A DNA stretch of 64,000 nucleotides from Planococcus citri (GCF_950023065.1 NC_088681.1:37048836-37112835), one strand, 5' to 3'. Positions 1-13,208 are shown, counted from the stretch's first letter. Translations and numbers: made by a program. Notes: generated by a model not told the origin, from the letters alone.

Positions 1-3000
1 TGCATTGTGGAATCGCCTGTAATTTTCACTTTTTTCTGATAAATATATTTTTCTTGTTAGAATATGTATATGTAATAAGTACAAATGGCTAGCTGAGTCT
101 CTGGTTCCAAAATTATACGAAGAGTTGACAACTTTTCGATTACTGTGCGGACCCATTACTAGTATTCCGGATTACGTTATAAATTATTCAGCTTCTTCAT
201 CGGGTGATAGAGTAAGTAGATATCCTTCTCCATCAGTTCTATTATTTTGGTATTCTAATATTTTCAATTTACAGTCCGCTCAAGCATCCTATCATTTTTT
301 TCACTGTCAACTTGATATCAGATGGCTTCACGTAACGCTTCTCTATCAACTCATTTCGTTCAAGCAACGTTTTAAAAACGATAGCGAAGAGAGTCAGTAC
401 TACCACCGTGACGTATTGACTTATGAAACACTAGATAATAATTTATTAATGGTGACTTCCGATTTAATTACAATTGCGTTGAAGCGATTCCAAACCGTGC
501 AGATTAATGATTTATACGTCAAACCGTTATTCACTTGTACTTGTATTCGAGAATTTTGGAAACTTTTGCAGTACTCATCTGACAAATTGCATAGTAATAA
601 GGAATCTATGGTGAGAATTTGAACATTGAATTCGTCGATTTATTCATAGCGAGATGACGACTAATTTATGCGTGTATATGTTTTAGTCTTTTTGGATGTT
701 GGTAAATCGCATTTGTGACGACATATTGAGCCCAAATACCGAACCAGAACCTACAAACTGCTCAGTTTTGAGTATACCTCGTAAATACACCTGTTCGAAT
801 CCTACAGCTTTCATACTCTGGTTATTGAAAGATTTAGGAAAATTATACAAAATTGATAAATCGGTAAGATCGGTTTCATAATGTCATACTGTCTTACCTA
901 TTCGCTTATCACTTGTCCTTTTGACGTGATGAATTACTTTTACAGGAATCCAGAAACAATTACCAACTACTTGAAACTGTTTTGAAATGCTGTGTCAACG
1001 CCGATATACCAGAATCACAAATGCGAATATATCTCAATTTAATAGAGAGCATATTAAAATTCGACTGGGAAATGAGAACCGAACCTCTAATCTTACTATG
1101 GGAGTACTTCCATAAGAAACTAAATTTACAATTTTTCATTCCTGGTGGTAATATTGGTGGATTGGCGGTTATTAGGTGAGATACGATTCTTTTTTTTTTC
1201 TCATATACCAGGGTAACGAATTCAATTATTTTCATTTTCAGCAAAAGTGCTCTCGGTTTATTGACTCAGATAAACTCAAGACTCGATACCGCAAAACCTG
1301 AAAGAAATGCCGACAGTTTTCATTTATTTCTTCGATTATTAGGTAATGATTTCAGTTTATAAAAGTTTTATCGAATAAATTACCTAATATTTTATTTTTT
1401 CCCCTGATAGGACGCAGTCTTCGTAAATGGCAAGAGACCCCACGATTTTGGAATCAGTTGAAAGGACGAATTTATTCGAAATTTTCCGCCGCCAAATTGG
1501 CTACTCTAAATGAGACAGGATTGTATCACTTTATCGCTTTATTCATCACATTAGCTATGACTGCCGATTTACAAGAAGTGGTTCGTAAATTTCATTGAAA
1601 ATATGTTTGAAGAGAAAATTTTGTGTTCTGATATTTTCATTTTTTTTATTACAGAGCACGAAGTTACAATCGTTCTTGAAATTGTTACCACTCGACTCTC
1701 TGGATCATAAACGTCTACAATTGGTTTGGAAAGTTCACATATCTTTGGTTCTCTTGTTTGCTGAGCGTAATCAAGATATCAGCGGTGTTTCTAATTCTCT
1801 ACTGGATATGGTTGACTCAGCGGCAGCTCAGCACGATTGCTTAAATTTGATGAGAATTTTTTCCGAAGGGTTCCAAGATCTTATCGATTGTACAAATAAT
1901 TTAGAACTGGGACAGTATATTTTTATAGGTGAATTTACACTGTTTTTAAAACATAGATTTTATTGATTCAGTTTAATCAGAATCTTTCTTTTTTTTAGGA
2001 AATTGGATCCCTCAGTATTTGTCAATTTGTGGAGAATCAGATGCTAATCGTCTTCTAGAGTCTTTGCTTACTCTAATAAATAAACTTAATTCGTTATTAT
2101 CGGTACAAATTCCCGTTAGTCAAGGTAATTAGTTGATTTTTTTAGAACTAAATGCTCTGAAAAATGTTCTACTTACCTTTTTTGTTGACAGATAACCAAT
2201 TGCTCTTGATGCACGGTGAATTATGGGAACACCTTATTCCATATTTGAAAAAAGAATGCTGCAGTTCATCCAGTCCTTATCAAGTGGCTGATGTCGCTGC
2301 CATTTTGACTACGTTGTCATTAAAACCATGCTTTGCTTCAACTGTTCGAACCAAAGCTGTTGATTTTTTCAATTATATGATCACCTGTGATGTGATCGAT
2401 GTAAGGTGAGAATCTAATCCTTGTGAAGAAATAAAGTCATCGCCCCTACCCTCATGAAATATTATACTGTAAATTTTAAATCAATTTTCAGATTATTATG
2501 TCGATATCTCGGTCAAACCTCTCGTAGTAATCATTTGCATAACTGCTTAAGTAATAATAGCATTATTTTAATCAAGGTAAGACGTCTTTGCTTTATTTTA
2601 TTTGACAAAAACTCGTAATAATTGAGAATTCTCCATTTTAGGGTTGGCTCAGATGTTCAATCTTGACACCGAGCTCTGAAAGCAGCACAGCTGACTTGAA
2701 CGAATTCACAAATTATGTAATCACGTTACCAGAACTCGAATCGTTGTTTTCCGAAACAAACGTCGAGTTCGACGCAAATAGCGATCACTTCGAGATATTT
2801 TTGAAATCTTTGGAACGCAAATATACCTCTGTCCTGGTTTGTTTCTTTCAATATTTCATCATGAATTAGCTTTCAATATTTTCTCATCAAACTAAATCTC
2901 TCATCTTTTTTCACAGGATTTTCAGTCCAGAACCAGACTCTACAGTCAAGTAGCGGGATATTTTGCGAATACTGATCGATGGCTTAATCACATATTGAAA

Positions 3001-4320
3001 GTGCCCAAATCGTCTGAAATCACGACGCACGTTTATCAAAGTTTCGGTCTGATGATGTTCAAAATTCCTAATTTATTGTATACCAAGGTAAACAAATATA
3101 TTAAAAAAATAGCAAAAAATCTCACATTGTTGAATTATTATTTATTTGTTTTTTGTTCTGTTTTATTTATTTTTTTTTACAGTCTCGATCGAATACTCTT
3201 TTGCAATGTCTTCTTGATTTATTGCTGCTATCCGTCCAAGCCAGAAATCCTCAAAATAGGTTAAATCCTTTAATAAGCGAAGCTATAAAAAATTCGATAC
3301 ACTTGTATATTCAAGGTTTATTCAAATTAGGTAATGTATTCTCAGCTTATTCGATCTCTTCATCTCTTGAAAAAATGATATTAATCATATTTTACTTGCA
3401 GATCCATTGAATGATTCGTATATTATGAGAAGTATTCGGGAGCTGGTTACGATCTACGTGCCTCGTTTAATTGTTCCAAAAGGTGTCATAGCAGCGAGCT
3501 CCAATTCCAAACTATCCATATTGAAATGTTTCGAAAACGGCGAAAATTGCATTCTCATTAGAAAAACCATCCTTGAAGTTCTATGCATCACGTACATCAA
3601 AAAAAGAGCCAAATCACCGCATCAGTTCGCATATCAAGTAATCTCATTTTCATACACCCTTCCCCCTTTCATGTCTATTGAAGAGAAAAATCGTCATGAA
3701 CGTTTCTTTTGATTCTAGACACTGATATTCTTCAACGAACTAATAAGAATGTACAGAAATACACTCGAAGTGATTGAATGTTTCGTAAAATTCGCTATGG
3801 AAAGCATCTGCGACGTGTTTATGTTCTGCGATGACCTCAGTCCATGTAAAAGAGAATCTAAAGACATAATACATTTCATCATGGACATGCATATGTTACG
3901 AAGCGAAACAACTTTAGGGTATGGATTTTTGTTATTGAAAATTTACATAATTCTTATCACCTGCTAAAATCTAATTTGTTTTCAAAATCGCAGAAACGAA
4001 CTTATGAATTTGTTCTCAAGATTGTGTCACGAACATTTAGCATTTAATGCGCGAGTATTGTTCGATCTATTTCACGATATTGTTGGAACTGCTCCCGATC
4101 TCGTGGCTCGATTTACTCCACAGTTCTTGGAAAAAATTAAAGAAGTCGAACATAAACGGGGAGTTGGATTTGATCGAGCGTTGAGGTAATTTTTAATCGA
4201 TACGAAAAATTTATCTAATGCAGTGAGAATAAGTTAATTTTTTTTTCTGAATACAGGAAAGGACTGGAACGTATTGATGAAGCGTTGAAGAATATTAGAA
4301 ATAATCAGAAGTATATGTAA
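1..4320 (+). CDS. MMS22L: MMS22-like (MMS22L) DNA repair protein, 3' part, multi-exon
   Basis: This gene is cut by the left window edge, so its N-terminus is missing. MMS22L works with TONSL at stalled replication forks and in homologous recombination in the nucleus. Exons that keep one frame are about 61-211, 275-610, 687-863, 946-1175, 1242-1342, 1411-1578, 1655-1928, 1999-2124, 2192-2405, 2492-2576, 2642-2836, 2917-3087, 3183-3330, 3402-3637, 3719-3918, 3994-4185 and 4257-4320, ending in TAA. A further exon may end at 18 (weak, because the intron would be only 42 bp). Introns are mostly 55-90 bp with GT-AG ends. The family call rests on my recognition of helical segments: LVWKVHISLVLLFAERNQDI (exon 1655-1928), LLMHGELWEHLIPYLKKECC (exon 2192-2405), and the C-terminal KRGVGFDRALRKGLERIDEA. 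The intron at 212-274 is a multiple of three and open, so it could be misread as coding; its GTAAGT and TTTACAG ends argue for splicing. An AATAAA lies 79 bp after the stop. The identity needs a profile search. Confidence 0.75.
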
Positions 4321-4398
4321 ATATGGCGGGTTTGTTTATTTTTTGTAATTGTGATTTTATACTTATTCATGTGTCAATTAATTTGTACAGAATTTTAT

Positions 4399-4404
4399 AA
4401 TAAA
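4399..4404 (+). terminator. Poly(A) signal AATAAA of the MMS22L-like gene
   Basis: A canonical AATAAA lies about 80 bp after the TAA stop and 235 bp before the P450 start codon. It is the only plausible 3' end signal between the two genes. Confidence 0.6.
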
Positions 4405-4638
4405 TTGTTCTGTGAATCGATTGTATTTTTTTTTAATTATTCGGCGAGGAATGGTCCAGCTATAAGGGGTTGGAGGAGGCTGGATTTTGAAAATGAATTT
4501 TTTTTCGAATATTATAAATTCGAAAAATAATTCTTTGCCGCTGAAAATATCTGATATTTTGATTTTTTTAATTTTGTTTTTTAGTTACAGTTTGAGACTA
4601 AAGAATGATCTGAAATAGGCGGATTGAAAAATCTCAAA

Positions 4639-6761
4639 ATGATTTATAAAATACCGAACATCGGATTTTTATGTAAATATCCCAGAAAATATTCTACCCA
4701 GATAACTCCGAAACCATTTCACGAAATACCAGGACCAAAATGTCTGCCGATTGTTGGAACTTTATGGAAATATCTACCATTGATAGGTAAATATTTACGT
4801 TATTGTTTTAAAATTTGATAAATTTTTGAAAGAAAACAACTACGTCGTCGTTACAATGACCGAAGAAAGTAAAGATAATGTGTATAGGTAGGTACCTATA
4901 GTAAATTTGTTTTGTTTTTTCTCGATAGGAAAGTACAAATTTGACAGGCTTCATTGGAATGGCTTCCTAAAACTAAAAGAATTTGGTCCGCTGGTACGTG
5001 AAGAAATGATTCCAGGATTGCCTGTGGTATGGGTATTTAAACCTGAAGATATCGAAATGGTGTATCGATGTGAAGGTCGTTACCCAGAACGTAGAAGTCA
5101 TTTGGCTCTTCAAAAGTATCGATTAGATAGACCAGAAGTGTATAATTCTGGAGGACTTCTTCCAACGTAAGTGAGATTGAAAGTACGAAGGGAGAAGGAA
5201 AGCAAAAAATTCACATAAAAGGTACTTTTATTTCTTTAATTTTTTTTCCACATTATTGATTTCAGTAATGGACCAGAATGGTGGCGACTTCGCAGAATTT
5301 TTCAAAAAGATCTGAATAAAATTCAAAACGTACGATCGTATTTGTCAAAATCCGACTATGTTATTAAAGATTTTATGGAATGTAGAATATCAAAATACCA
5401 AAATGATTTCTTACCGGAACTAGATAGATTATACTTGGAACGTAAGTCATGTAAACATTTTAGGATAAATTCTGCAATAATCAAAAATTAACTAGGTACC
5501 TATATGTTTCAGTTACTGGCCTAGTTGCATTTGATGAGCTTCTGGGATGCTTTAGCGGTAAAGAAATCGAACCCGGTTCGAAGATGTCCGAGTTGATCGA
5601 TGCGGTGGCTGTGATTAATGGCAGTCTTTTGAAAACCGATAATGGGCCTCAGCTGTGGAGAAAATTCGACACACCTTTGTACAAGAAATTCTGCAAAGCT
5701 CATTTGTATCTAGAAGAGTAGGTGGCTTATTAAAATCATTTTATTCGGATACAAAAAAATATCACTAAACGAATATTGTGTAATTTCAGAATCGCTAAAG
5801 ACTTCGTTTATAAAAAAGTGCTTCAGTTAGAGGAGAATCCCAGTGCTGCTCAACGCTCGTTATTAAAGCAATATTTGCTTAATGAAGAACTCGATATTAA
5901 AGACGTCATTGGCATGGCTGCTGATCTGCTTCTAGGAGGAATCCACACAGTATTGTGCTATTTCATTATGTCGTACTTTTTTTTACTTTTTTTATTTCAT
6001 TAAATACGAATCATTTTTACAGATGTCGTATACAAGTGCATTTGGTTTATACCATTTATCCAGAAATATACCCGAGCAAGAGATAATGTTCGAAGAATTG
6101 AATTCGTTGATGACCCGGAATGATTCGATTACCGAAACAATGCTCAATCAAGCAACGTATACGAGAGCAGTGATTAAAGAGATTTTTAGACTTAGTCCAA
6201 TATCAGTCGGCGTTGGTAGGATTTTAGCTAAAGATGCTGTCTTATCTGAATACTTCGTACCCTCCGGAGTAAGATGACCAAACTATTCCTATTTTTTAGT
6301 CTCGATGATGAAGTTGTATAATTTAGTAATTTTTTTTCCAATGTCAATCATGAATAGACGATTGTTGTGACTCAGAATCAGATCACATGCCGATTACCAG
6401 AGTACTTCCAAAATCCTGAAGAATTTAAACCAGAAAGATGGATCAGGGGAAATCATCTTTATAAAAATATCCATCCCTATTTGGTTCTACCTTTTGGACA
6501 CGGACCTAGAACGTGTATAGCTAGGAGATTAGCTGAGCAGAATTTTCAATTATTTTTAATGAACGTAAGAAACGAACATTGAAATAGTAATACACATTTC
6601 CTTCTGGCAGTTTTTAAACAGTGATTAAAAAAAATATATCCATTTTGCAGATTATCAGACGTTATAAATTAGAATGGAAAGGAGACGATGTCCTGGATTC
6701 GATATCAATTCAAATCAACAAACCGGATAAAATGGTTCAGATTGAATTTATGGAACGTTGA
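4639..6761 (+). CDS. dib: Mitochondrial cytochrome P450 CYP302A1 (disembodied), ecdysteroid 22-hydroxylase, 8 exons
   Basis: Exons 4639-4786, 4929-5166, 5266-5441, 5513-5717, 5790-5949, 6023-6268, 6358-6564 and 6651-6761 join in frame to 496 codons, close to the family length. CYP302A1 hydroxylates C22 of ecdysteroid precursors in mitochondria of steroidogenic cells. The N-terminus (MIYKIPNIGFLCKYPRKYST) is basic and Ser/Thr-rich like a mitochondrial presequence, followed by the hinge EIPGPKCLPIVGTL. Strong family signatures are RRSHLALQKYR (exon 2) and GLLPTNGPEWWRLR across exons 2-3. The I-helix spans exons 5-6 as LLLGGIHTMSYTSAFGLYHL. The helix-K ExxR is KEIFR, and the heme loop is FGHGPRTCIARR with its cysteine. 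The start is the ATG at 4639; the upstream in-frame TTG at 4624 has no support. Odd point: the I-helix has His-Thr where most P450s have Asp/Glu-Thr. The other mitochondrial CYPs are the alternative, but the exon-2 and exon-3 signatures favour CYP302. Confidence 0.9.
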
Positions 6762-6888
6762 ACGTTACTAGAGTTACAAATAATTATTGTGAATCTCAAT
6801 TTTTAATTTTATTATTCCAATTTAACATCGTGTGATATTTTATTTTCATTTGTTAAATATTTCTTATACCATCCATTTACTCCGGTAT

Positions 6889-6894
6889 AATAAA
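6889..6894 (+). terminator. Poly(A) signal AATAAA of the CYP302A1 gene
   Basis: A canonical AATAAA lies about 128 bp after the stop codon, in AT-rich sequence with no competing signal nearer. Confidence 0.6.
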
Positions 6895-7867
6895 TTTAAT
6901 TATGAGCAGAACTCTTCGCGTTTTGAAATATCAGTAGGTAATGAAAATGAATAGATTGGTAGGTAAACAAACAGAGCTACCTTGTATTTGTAAACAAGAA
7001 TTCGAAAAACAACATTTTAGTGCATTTTTATCAGTTAGAAAAAAATGTACATATTTTGAAAAAAAAAAACAGAATGCAAAATATTCCACGGCTGAATAAA
7101 CGATCAATTTGAAAAACAATAATTTCTGAAACACACGCGTTCAAACGGAAATGCTTGTTTAAAAGTACCTATCTAAGTATTTCATGTTGTTTATTTTTCA
7201 ATTCAAAAATTTCCATTTTTTCAATTGTTTTCGAACACGTGGTAAATGTTTCAAACTTTAGGTATGCGCCCGCTTTTGTAATTAAATTTTATTTTGATCA
7301 ACAAATCAAATTCCAGAGCTGAAAAATAGGATTTCAAGGTCTTTTTCCAGCATCTATTCATTTCCTTACTGAAAGCGAACGCTCCCCGTCCTCATTCTGG
7401 AGATATTATCCTTATCATTTTCACTATAGAAACAGTTGCGGTAGGTCCAGGCAGGTACTGTCGTAGCCTTGTACGTAAATGTGGGTCAGTAGGTTCTAGG
7501 TCACTTTCACTTGTTATTGGTTATAGCTAGGAAAAGGGGTAAGTTGAGGACTATTCGTTCGCACAAGGTGGAATGCGCAAAATTTCGCCCCAAGTGAAAT
7601 GTGAATAACCTTGTTGACCTCGCATAGCTCTCACATCTTATCTTTCACAACACAAACACATTATCCAAATACAAAATAAATAAGTGATTGATAAATAATA
7701 TTCTAACTACGTATTTTTAAGGAGGTCTTTTGTTCATTTCAACTGTAAATATTTACAACAGTCAGATAGGTACCTATAAAAAACAAAAGCGGATATTTGA
7801 GAATGTTTTTAAACCCTTTACGATAGTAAAATTGTTTGTTGCGCTTGATGATTATTTTTTGCAAGTG
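6895..7867. other. Intergenic region between CYP302A1 and CA-like gene A
   Basis: No reading frame here looks like a gene. The stretch around 7370-7640 is less AT-rich than its surroundings and could include 5' flanking regulatory DNA for gene A, but I recognise no specific element. Confidence 0.5.
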
Positions 7868-7875
7868 TATAAAAG
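7868..7875 (+). promoter_or_regulatory. TATA box candidate of gene A
   Basis: A perfect TATAAAAG sits about 90 bp before the start codon of gene A (7959). That would put transcription start near 7900 and leave a short 5' leader. No initiator motif was identified with certainty. Confidence 0.45.
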
Positions 7876-7958
7876 CTGCAACGAAGGCAACATTTTTCAC
7901 ATTAGTAATCCAGAATTTTCATAAAATAGACGTGAAAGTGTTGTCTATCGTACATAAA

Positions 7959-8667
7959 ATGGCATCGAGAATTATACTATTTTGTTTAATCGCGGTGCTT
8001 GTTCCGACAATTATTAAAAGTAATAAATCACAGCCATAGATTATTGAATTATTCAAAAAATTATAGAATCAGTGCTAATCGAGTGATGTTTTTTATTTTT
8101 CAAGGCCAAGATCCATTTGTAGTGAAAGAATTGTATCAACCAATCGACGTTCCTTCACCTTCTCCCATCAATGTAATTATTCCCAGAGTTAAATATATCA
8201 CAACTGCAACACCATTACAAGGATATCAAGGACTGTTTGAAATATTAAATGTTACGAATACAGGAAATATTAGTGAGTGATTTTATGAAAATTGAAATGA
8301 TTAAGCTATAGATTTTTAGACCTACCGTAATATGAATGGCGAAAGTTGAAAAATTGAATTTCGGTAATTTTTATTTACTATTGAAAACTGTTCACCCGCA
8401 TCCAGTAAAAATATTTTATTGATTAGAAAAAAAAAATGGAAAAAATGGTCGCCTTAAAGTGAAAAATACCTATGCAGTAACTAAATGTTGGAGTTCCAGA
8501 ATTTTTATTTGCAAAAAAGTACTTAATTGGATATTTGAAAAACTGAAAAACATTTCGTCAATACGAAGCTTTTTTAGTAGCATTATTTCCAATTTCCACA
8601 CCTACTTTGAAAAAATTCTAGCTCATTGCAATAAACAATAAAAAGATAAGCTTCAAATGAACTAAAA

Positions 8668-8705
<38 letters not shown>

Positions 8706-9734
8706 GAACAACTACAAACTGATATGGATCCTAATTTATACCTCGAAAATTTGAAATCTGCTGATGATACCTATTTGATTTTTGATTTTTTCTTATAGTT
8801 GAAGCTTACCTGATGCCGGATGACCATTCATTTATTACAGGAGGGATTTTAGGTCCGAGAATATACAAATTAGTTAAATTACGATTCTTTGTAAATCAAG
8901 ATCCAAACAGTCGTAGCGGTAATCTAGTAGGAGGCGTAGGGTAGGTATTTCAAAATTTCATAGATCATTAATTCATTATTATGGGCAGTGGCAGCGTTTT
9001 TTTGTTTTTGTTTTTTTCATTTGTAGTAAACTTGCACTTTTTAAATTATGATTTATTATTTATTTATTAGTGGTCCCTTGGAACCAACCGTTATTTATCG
9101 AAATTCTAAATATGCTACGTTCGAGGAAGCCTTGAAATATCCTGATGGTGTGGTACAGCTTAGTTTTTGTGTTGTAACGGTAAGTTCATAAATTGAGGCT
9201 TTCGATTCCGATACCTACCAACTATTTTACCATCGATGTATTTTACTATTTTCTGAATCGATTTGAAATATTTCCAGGGCTTGAGTTTTAAATCAAAATT
9301 CTCATTTTTTCAAAAAACCTTGGGTAAAATTAAAGAACCCGGTTCTTCAGCTCCTCTTTTCGGAACATATACATACATGTGGTTTGACCATATAACTGAA
9401 TTTAAGGAATATTACGCGTACAGAGGATCTTACATCGACATGGATACTAAAAAACAATATTACGGAATTACACAACTTATTGCTTCACCTAAGATAGTAG
9501 GATTATCCTTCAATCAGGTAAGCTATTGCCAGCTTGGGAATTTCTGGGTACCTATTATTATGAAGATATCACCTATAATGTTGAACTTTTTATTTTATAA
9601 CTCAGTTCAAAGCTTTCCAAAATCTGAAAGGAAATGATGGTAAGCCGTTTGAAGCCATCGCTCCAATTTATAATCAAGGGAATAGAACAGTTTTTCGTGC
9701 AACTGGTGTTCATCAATTACTTCATTTAATATAG
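7959..9734 (+). CDS. CA-like gene A: secreted alpha-carbonic-anhydrase-like pseudoenzyme, 6 exons
   Basis: Exons 7959-8019, 8105-8272, 8799-8940, 9071-9179, 9278-9517 and 9606-9734 join to 282 codons. Exon 1 is a signal peptide (MASRIILFCLIAVLVPTIIK). Alpha-carbonic-anhydrase landmarks follow in order: SPINVI and VTNTGN (exon 2), FITGGILGPRIYK (exon 3), LEPTVIYRN and PDGVVQL (exon 4), and YYAYRGSY (exon 5). The zinc ligands are gone: the segment equivalent to QFHFHWG reads KLRFFVNQD, and the third His is Thr in EPTVIY. The GSEHTVDG region is reduced to RSGNLVGGV. This is the most isolated copy, 13.8 kb from gene B but next to the P450, and is the copy closest to B in the NPxxRSGN segment. Probably an exported protein without hydratase activity; its real role is unknown. 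Intron 2 carries a long A tract. Confidence 0.8.
8674..8703 (+). repeat. Poly(A) tract in intron 2 of gene A
   Basis: About thirty consecutive A residues follow the sequence ATTTGTAAAA. The tract could be the tail of a small retroposed sequence or simple slippage. No target-site duplication was identified. Confidence 0.7.
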
Positions 9735-12032
9735 AAAGGAGTTTATTTCATTTGTCTGAAGTTGGTCAATTTCCATTAGTTGGTGTGTCTTCTGGATAAG
9801 TTGAAAATCGCGCCAGAGGGTCCGCAAAAAGGCTCAAAATGATGAAATTCGGATATGGGGGATTGTTTTTAGGAAAAGTGCAGCCATTTGTGTTACGTCA
9901 CAATAAAATTTGATTTTTTATTTAAATTAAAAAAGTCAACATTTATTTCATTCTTATTTATTGAATTCGTTCGGTATTTTTTGACTGCGCCAATTTCCGA
10001 TCCTGTGGAATTTCTATTTTATAATAATACCTACCCCGCTGTTATCGACAAGTTTATGTTTATTCGAGATAATTATTATTATTTTGACTAGAGGTCATTA
10101 CCATAGATAATTTGTTGATTTTAAGACAATAAACAAGTATGTACTTCGTATACGTAGGTACCTACTTCTAGTTTTTATAAACAAATTGTTTACGCATTTT
10201 TACAAATATTCATCAATTAGCTAATAAATGTCTGTTCGTTTAACTGACATGACTAATGAAATATTTTATTTTTATTTTCCCAAACATTCTGGTTAAACAA
10301 AAACTCAGAGTGTACGTCAGGAAATCAACCAAAATGTGAAAAAACTCGTTAAACATTGTCCAGAATAAGCTACAACTCAATTTTTTCAATTCAAATTATT
10401 AATTTTCGCGCGTTCTGGAGAAATTTAAAAACTGGAGATATTGAAAGCCGCACTAGGAAGGCTATATAGAATGGCTCGAAACGGTGAGATTCGGATTCGG
10501 AGAATTGTTTTTAGGCAGAATACAGCCACTTGTGCAAATTTCAAAAACAATTCTTTGGAAAAAGGAAATTTTTGATTTTTGACATCTGTACAAAATTTTG
10601 ATCACGCTGACCCTGATAAGAAGGTAGGATCAGTGATCTTAAGAGGCCAGGCAGGCAGACGGCGACTTTGAGAGACTACACAAACAAGTACCTACATCAG
10701 ATGACCTTGAAAGGCCAGAAAGGCAGAGTCTCAAACATTCTACAAAAATTTGAAACCATCAACATCTTTTCAATAAATTTTAATTTTATTAATGCCTATT
10801 TAACTTCTTCAAAAATCTTCAATGATATTCCAACCGTTTCTGTTGCATTATTGGGAGATATTTTCAACTCTCGAAAATTTCGTCAAGCCATTTCAACATC
10901 TGGGAAATTAAATTTGAAGTTTAAAACAGGTGCTAAGTTTTTTCTTTTCACGTACATACTACATAAGTACGTAGGTATTTTATAAAACATTTATCGTGAT
11001 TTCATCATTTTTTTTTTCAATTCGTGTCGCTGACCGAAAATTTTACCTATCGGTAAGAAAAGATCTATCATTATTAGAAAGGATTGTTTTAAAAACTCAT
11101 TTCATTTTAATTTTTCCTTCAATGCTCTTGGTAGAAAAGTCGAAGCTGCAAATTGAATTTAAATTGCTTAACTAATAATTTTGCAAAACTATCATTCTTT
11201 ACACTTATGCACAGCACAAGAAACGTGAAAAAAATGATAAAATCTTGGCGAAAAAACATGGGAAAACATCTATCTCTCGTGAAACTACCTATTTATATGT
11301 ACCTATCTTCCAAACCAAGCGTTCATTTAAATATGTATAGGGTACTAAGTATTTTTAGTCTGATTATTTGGCAGTCAACCAGATTTAGAGCTTTGTAAAA
11401 ATATTTCCTACAATTTCTGCTAATACTATGGAGGAAGCGTAACTGGAGGGGGAGGGCAGCCGCCGTTTCTGGTTTCCGGCTAGTATTTCGTCATTATCAT
11501 ATCATCAGATAGTTTTTTCTAAAAAGTGAAAATAATTTTCATTTTCATACAATTCAAAATTACATAATATTTTTTACTGCTAAGTATATTTTTCAATTTT
11601 CATTGCGGTTTTTAGTTTGATATCACAATTAACGTGAATTGCTCGTTTTTTTGTCAACTTCCCTGATTTCTTCAACAAAGGTAAGTTCACTTTCACACAC
11701 TATATAACAGTTTTTTCGAATTTTCTGATGAAATTTAGAACTTGATGCTCAAAAACGATTTCTCCTGATGACATTCTACGAGAAATAAAATTAATGACGA
11801 GCATCCCGTCAAATTGCTTATTTTGAAGCAATTTTTGAAAGACACAATTCGACATTTGACATTGCTTTGAATAATTAATTCTGTTTTATTTTAATTCAGT
11901 AGCTACCTGCTCCGATTCGCAGAAGATCAGATGTACATATTTCATATGATGTGCAGTATGCTATTCAATTTTGCAAATTTGACAACATTTTATTAGGTAA
12001 ACTTTCAAACTACATACATAGGTAGTATAGCA
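9735..12032. other. Non-genic region after gene A, with a diverged direct repeat
   Basis: No further carbonic-anhydrase-like exon is visible. A segment of roughly 90 bp near 9805-9895 recurs, diverged, near 10445-10535; both copies share ATTCGGAT followed by GATTGTTTTTAGG and GCAGCCA/ACAGCCA. An AATAAA at 10128-10133 is a distant candidate poly(A) signal for gene A. Short reading frames (for example 10668-10985) show no family I know. Confidence 0.5.
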
Positions 12033-12345
12033 TGTAATGGGCAGGGATATGGCCACACTGTTTGGTTAACTTCTCTTTCCCCCTCAATAATGAGATTGTG
12101 CACTACGTGTCAATCGAATAACTTACATTTCATTTTCATTTCATTCCATTTTAAGTCACGCATTTATGACGTAGGTACATATGTGAATCGTGATATGTGA
12201 ATCGCCTGGTTAAATTGAATACTTTTGTTTAAATTGTTTATTTTCTTCAAATTAAAAGTTTTCACGGGTCGCGACGTGTCGTCTTTTATTACCTTCGCGA
12301 AAGCTGAGTATGTAGTGGCTACGACTTTGATTAAATATTCCTGGG
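12033..12345 (+). mobile_element. Diverged LTR relic related to the LTR element at 29326-33265
   Basis: The first 28 bases from 12033 match, with one mismatch, the start of the LTR read on the minus strand at 29651 and 33265 (TGTAATGG, then CAGGGATATGGCCACACTG). The similarity continues more loosely through TAACTTCTCTTTCCCCCTC and a GCACTACGTG-like segment. The right border is uncertain; I put it where an LTR of similar length would end. No internal region adjoins, so it is a solo or truncated LTR. Confidence 0.5.
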
Positions 12346-13208
12346 ATCAAACCCTTAGGTAATTGGTATAAAATCGTATAAGTAGCCTAGATGGTAAAGT
12401 AATTAGTTCAAACACAAGTTACTTCAGTAGTAGTTCTACCTACACCTCTTTTCACAAGCATAACTTTAACATAAAATTTGAAATTAGAATATTTTTTTGA
12501 TGGTTTGTTGCAGGAAAAATGCTGGCACTTGTTGTAATAGAAGCACCGTTTTGTATTCGGGAAGATTAAATGCAAATTAAAGCTCAGATTCCAATTATCC
12601 ATCGCTCATTGCGTAAGCCAGTTTTTAGAAATTAAATTAAAATTTCTTCTTAACCCTTTCAAGGTTCTCATAGTCTAAGTGAACCCAAATAGAAGATCTG
12701 GTGTTTGGCTCACTTATTTTTTTGTGTTTTTATTTATTTTCCCCCCTGAAATCAAACTATGAGAACTTCGAAAGGGTTAAAGTTATCTTTTGTTTCGAAT
12801 TCGCAGTTTAAAATTTTTAACAAACTTCAACTCTATACATTTATTTTTCTGAAATTTTGTTTCAGTGCCAAAACATTAAAACATACTTATCTGTTTTAAT
12901 GCTGTAAAAGTGAGGAAAATTCAAGAGTCTGGAAAAAAATACGAAAAAAATTTTAAATAATTACATAGGTATGTGAAAAAAATAAGTAATTAAGTACGTA
13001 GTTGAAATTTCTTACAAAAATGTTGATTTTGCTAAAAGTTGATAGCCTTAAAAATGGCCTTACTTTAATGATAATTAATTTTTGAGTTTCCAATTTTTTT
13101 CGTTTATTTATTTTTTTTGAAAATCACTAATTTTTCCAGAATTTATGTTGTTGGTAGTATAAACATACATCGTCTCTTGCACTCTCTATGTGTTCATAGG
13201 TCTATGTA
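12346..13208. other. Non-genic AT-rich stretch
   Basis: No supported gene. A small inverted repeat flanks 12650-12780: AACCCTTTCAAGGTTCTCATAG near 12652, and its near-complement CTATGAGAACTTCGAAAGGGTT near 12757. It looks like a short hairpin or MITE-like relic. Confidence 0.5.

Noticed and set aside
212..274. Continuous coding through 125-622
   Set aside because: The middle 63 bp have GTAAGT and TTTACAG borders and an amino-acid composition unlike the flanks; it is better read as a small intron.
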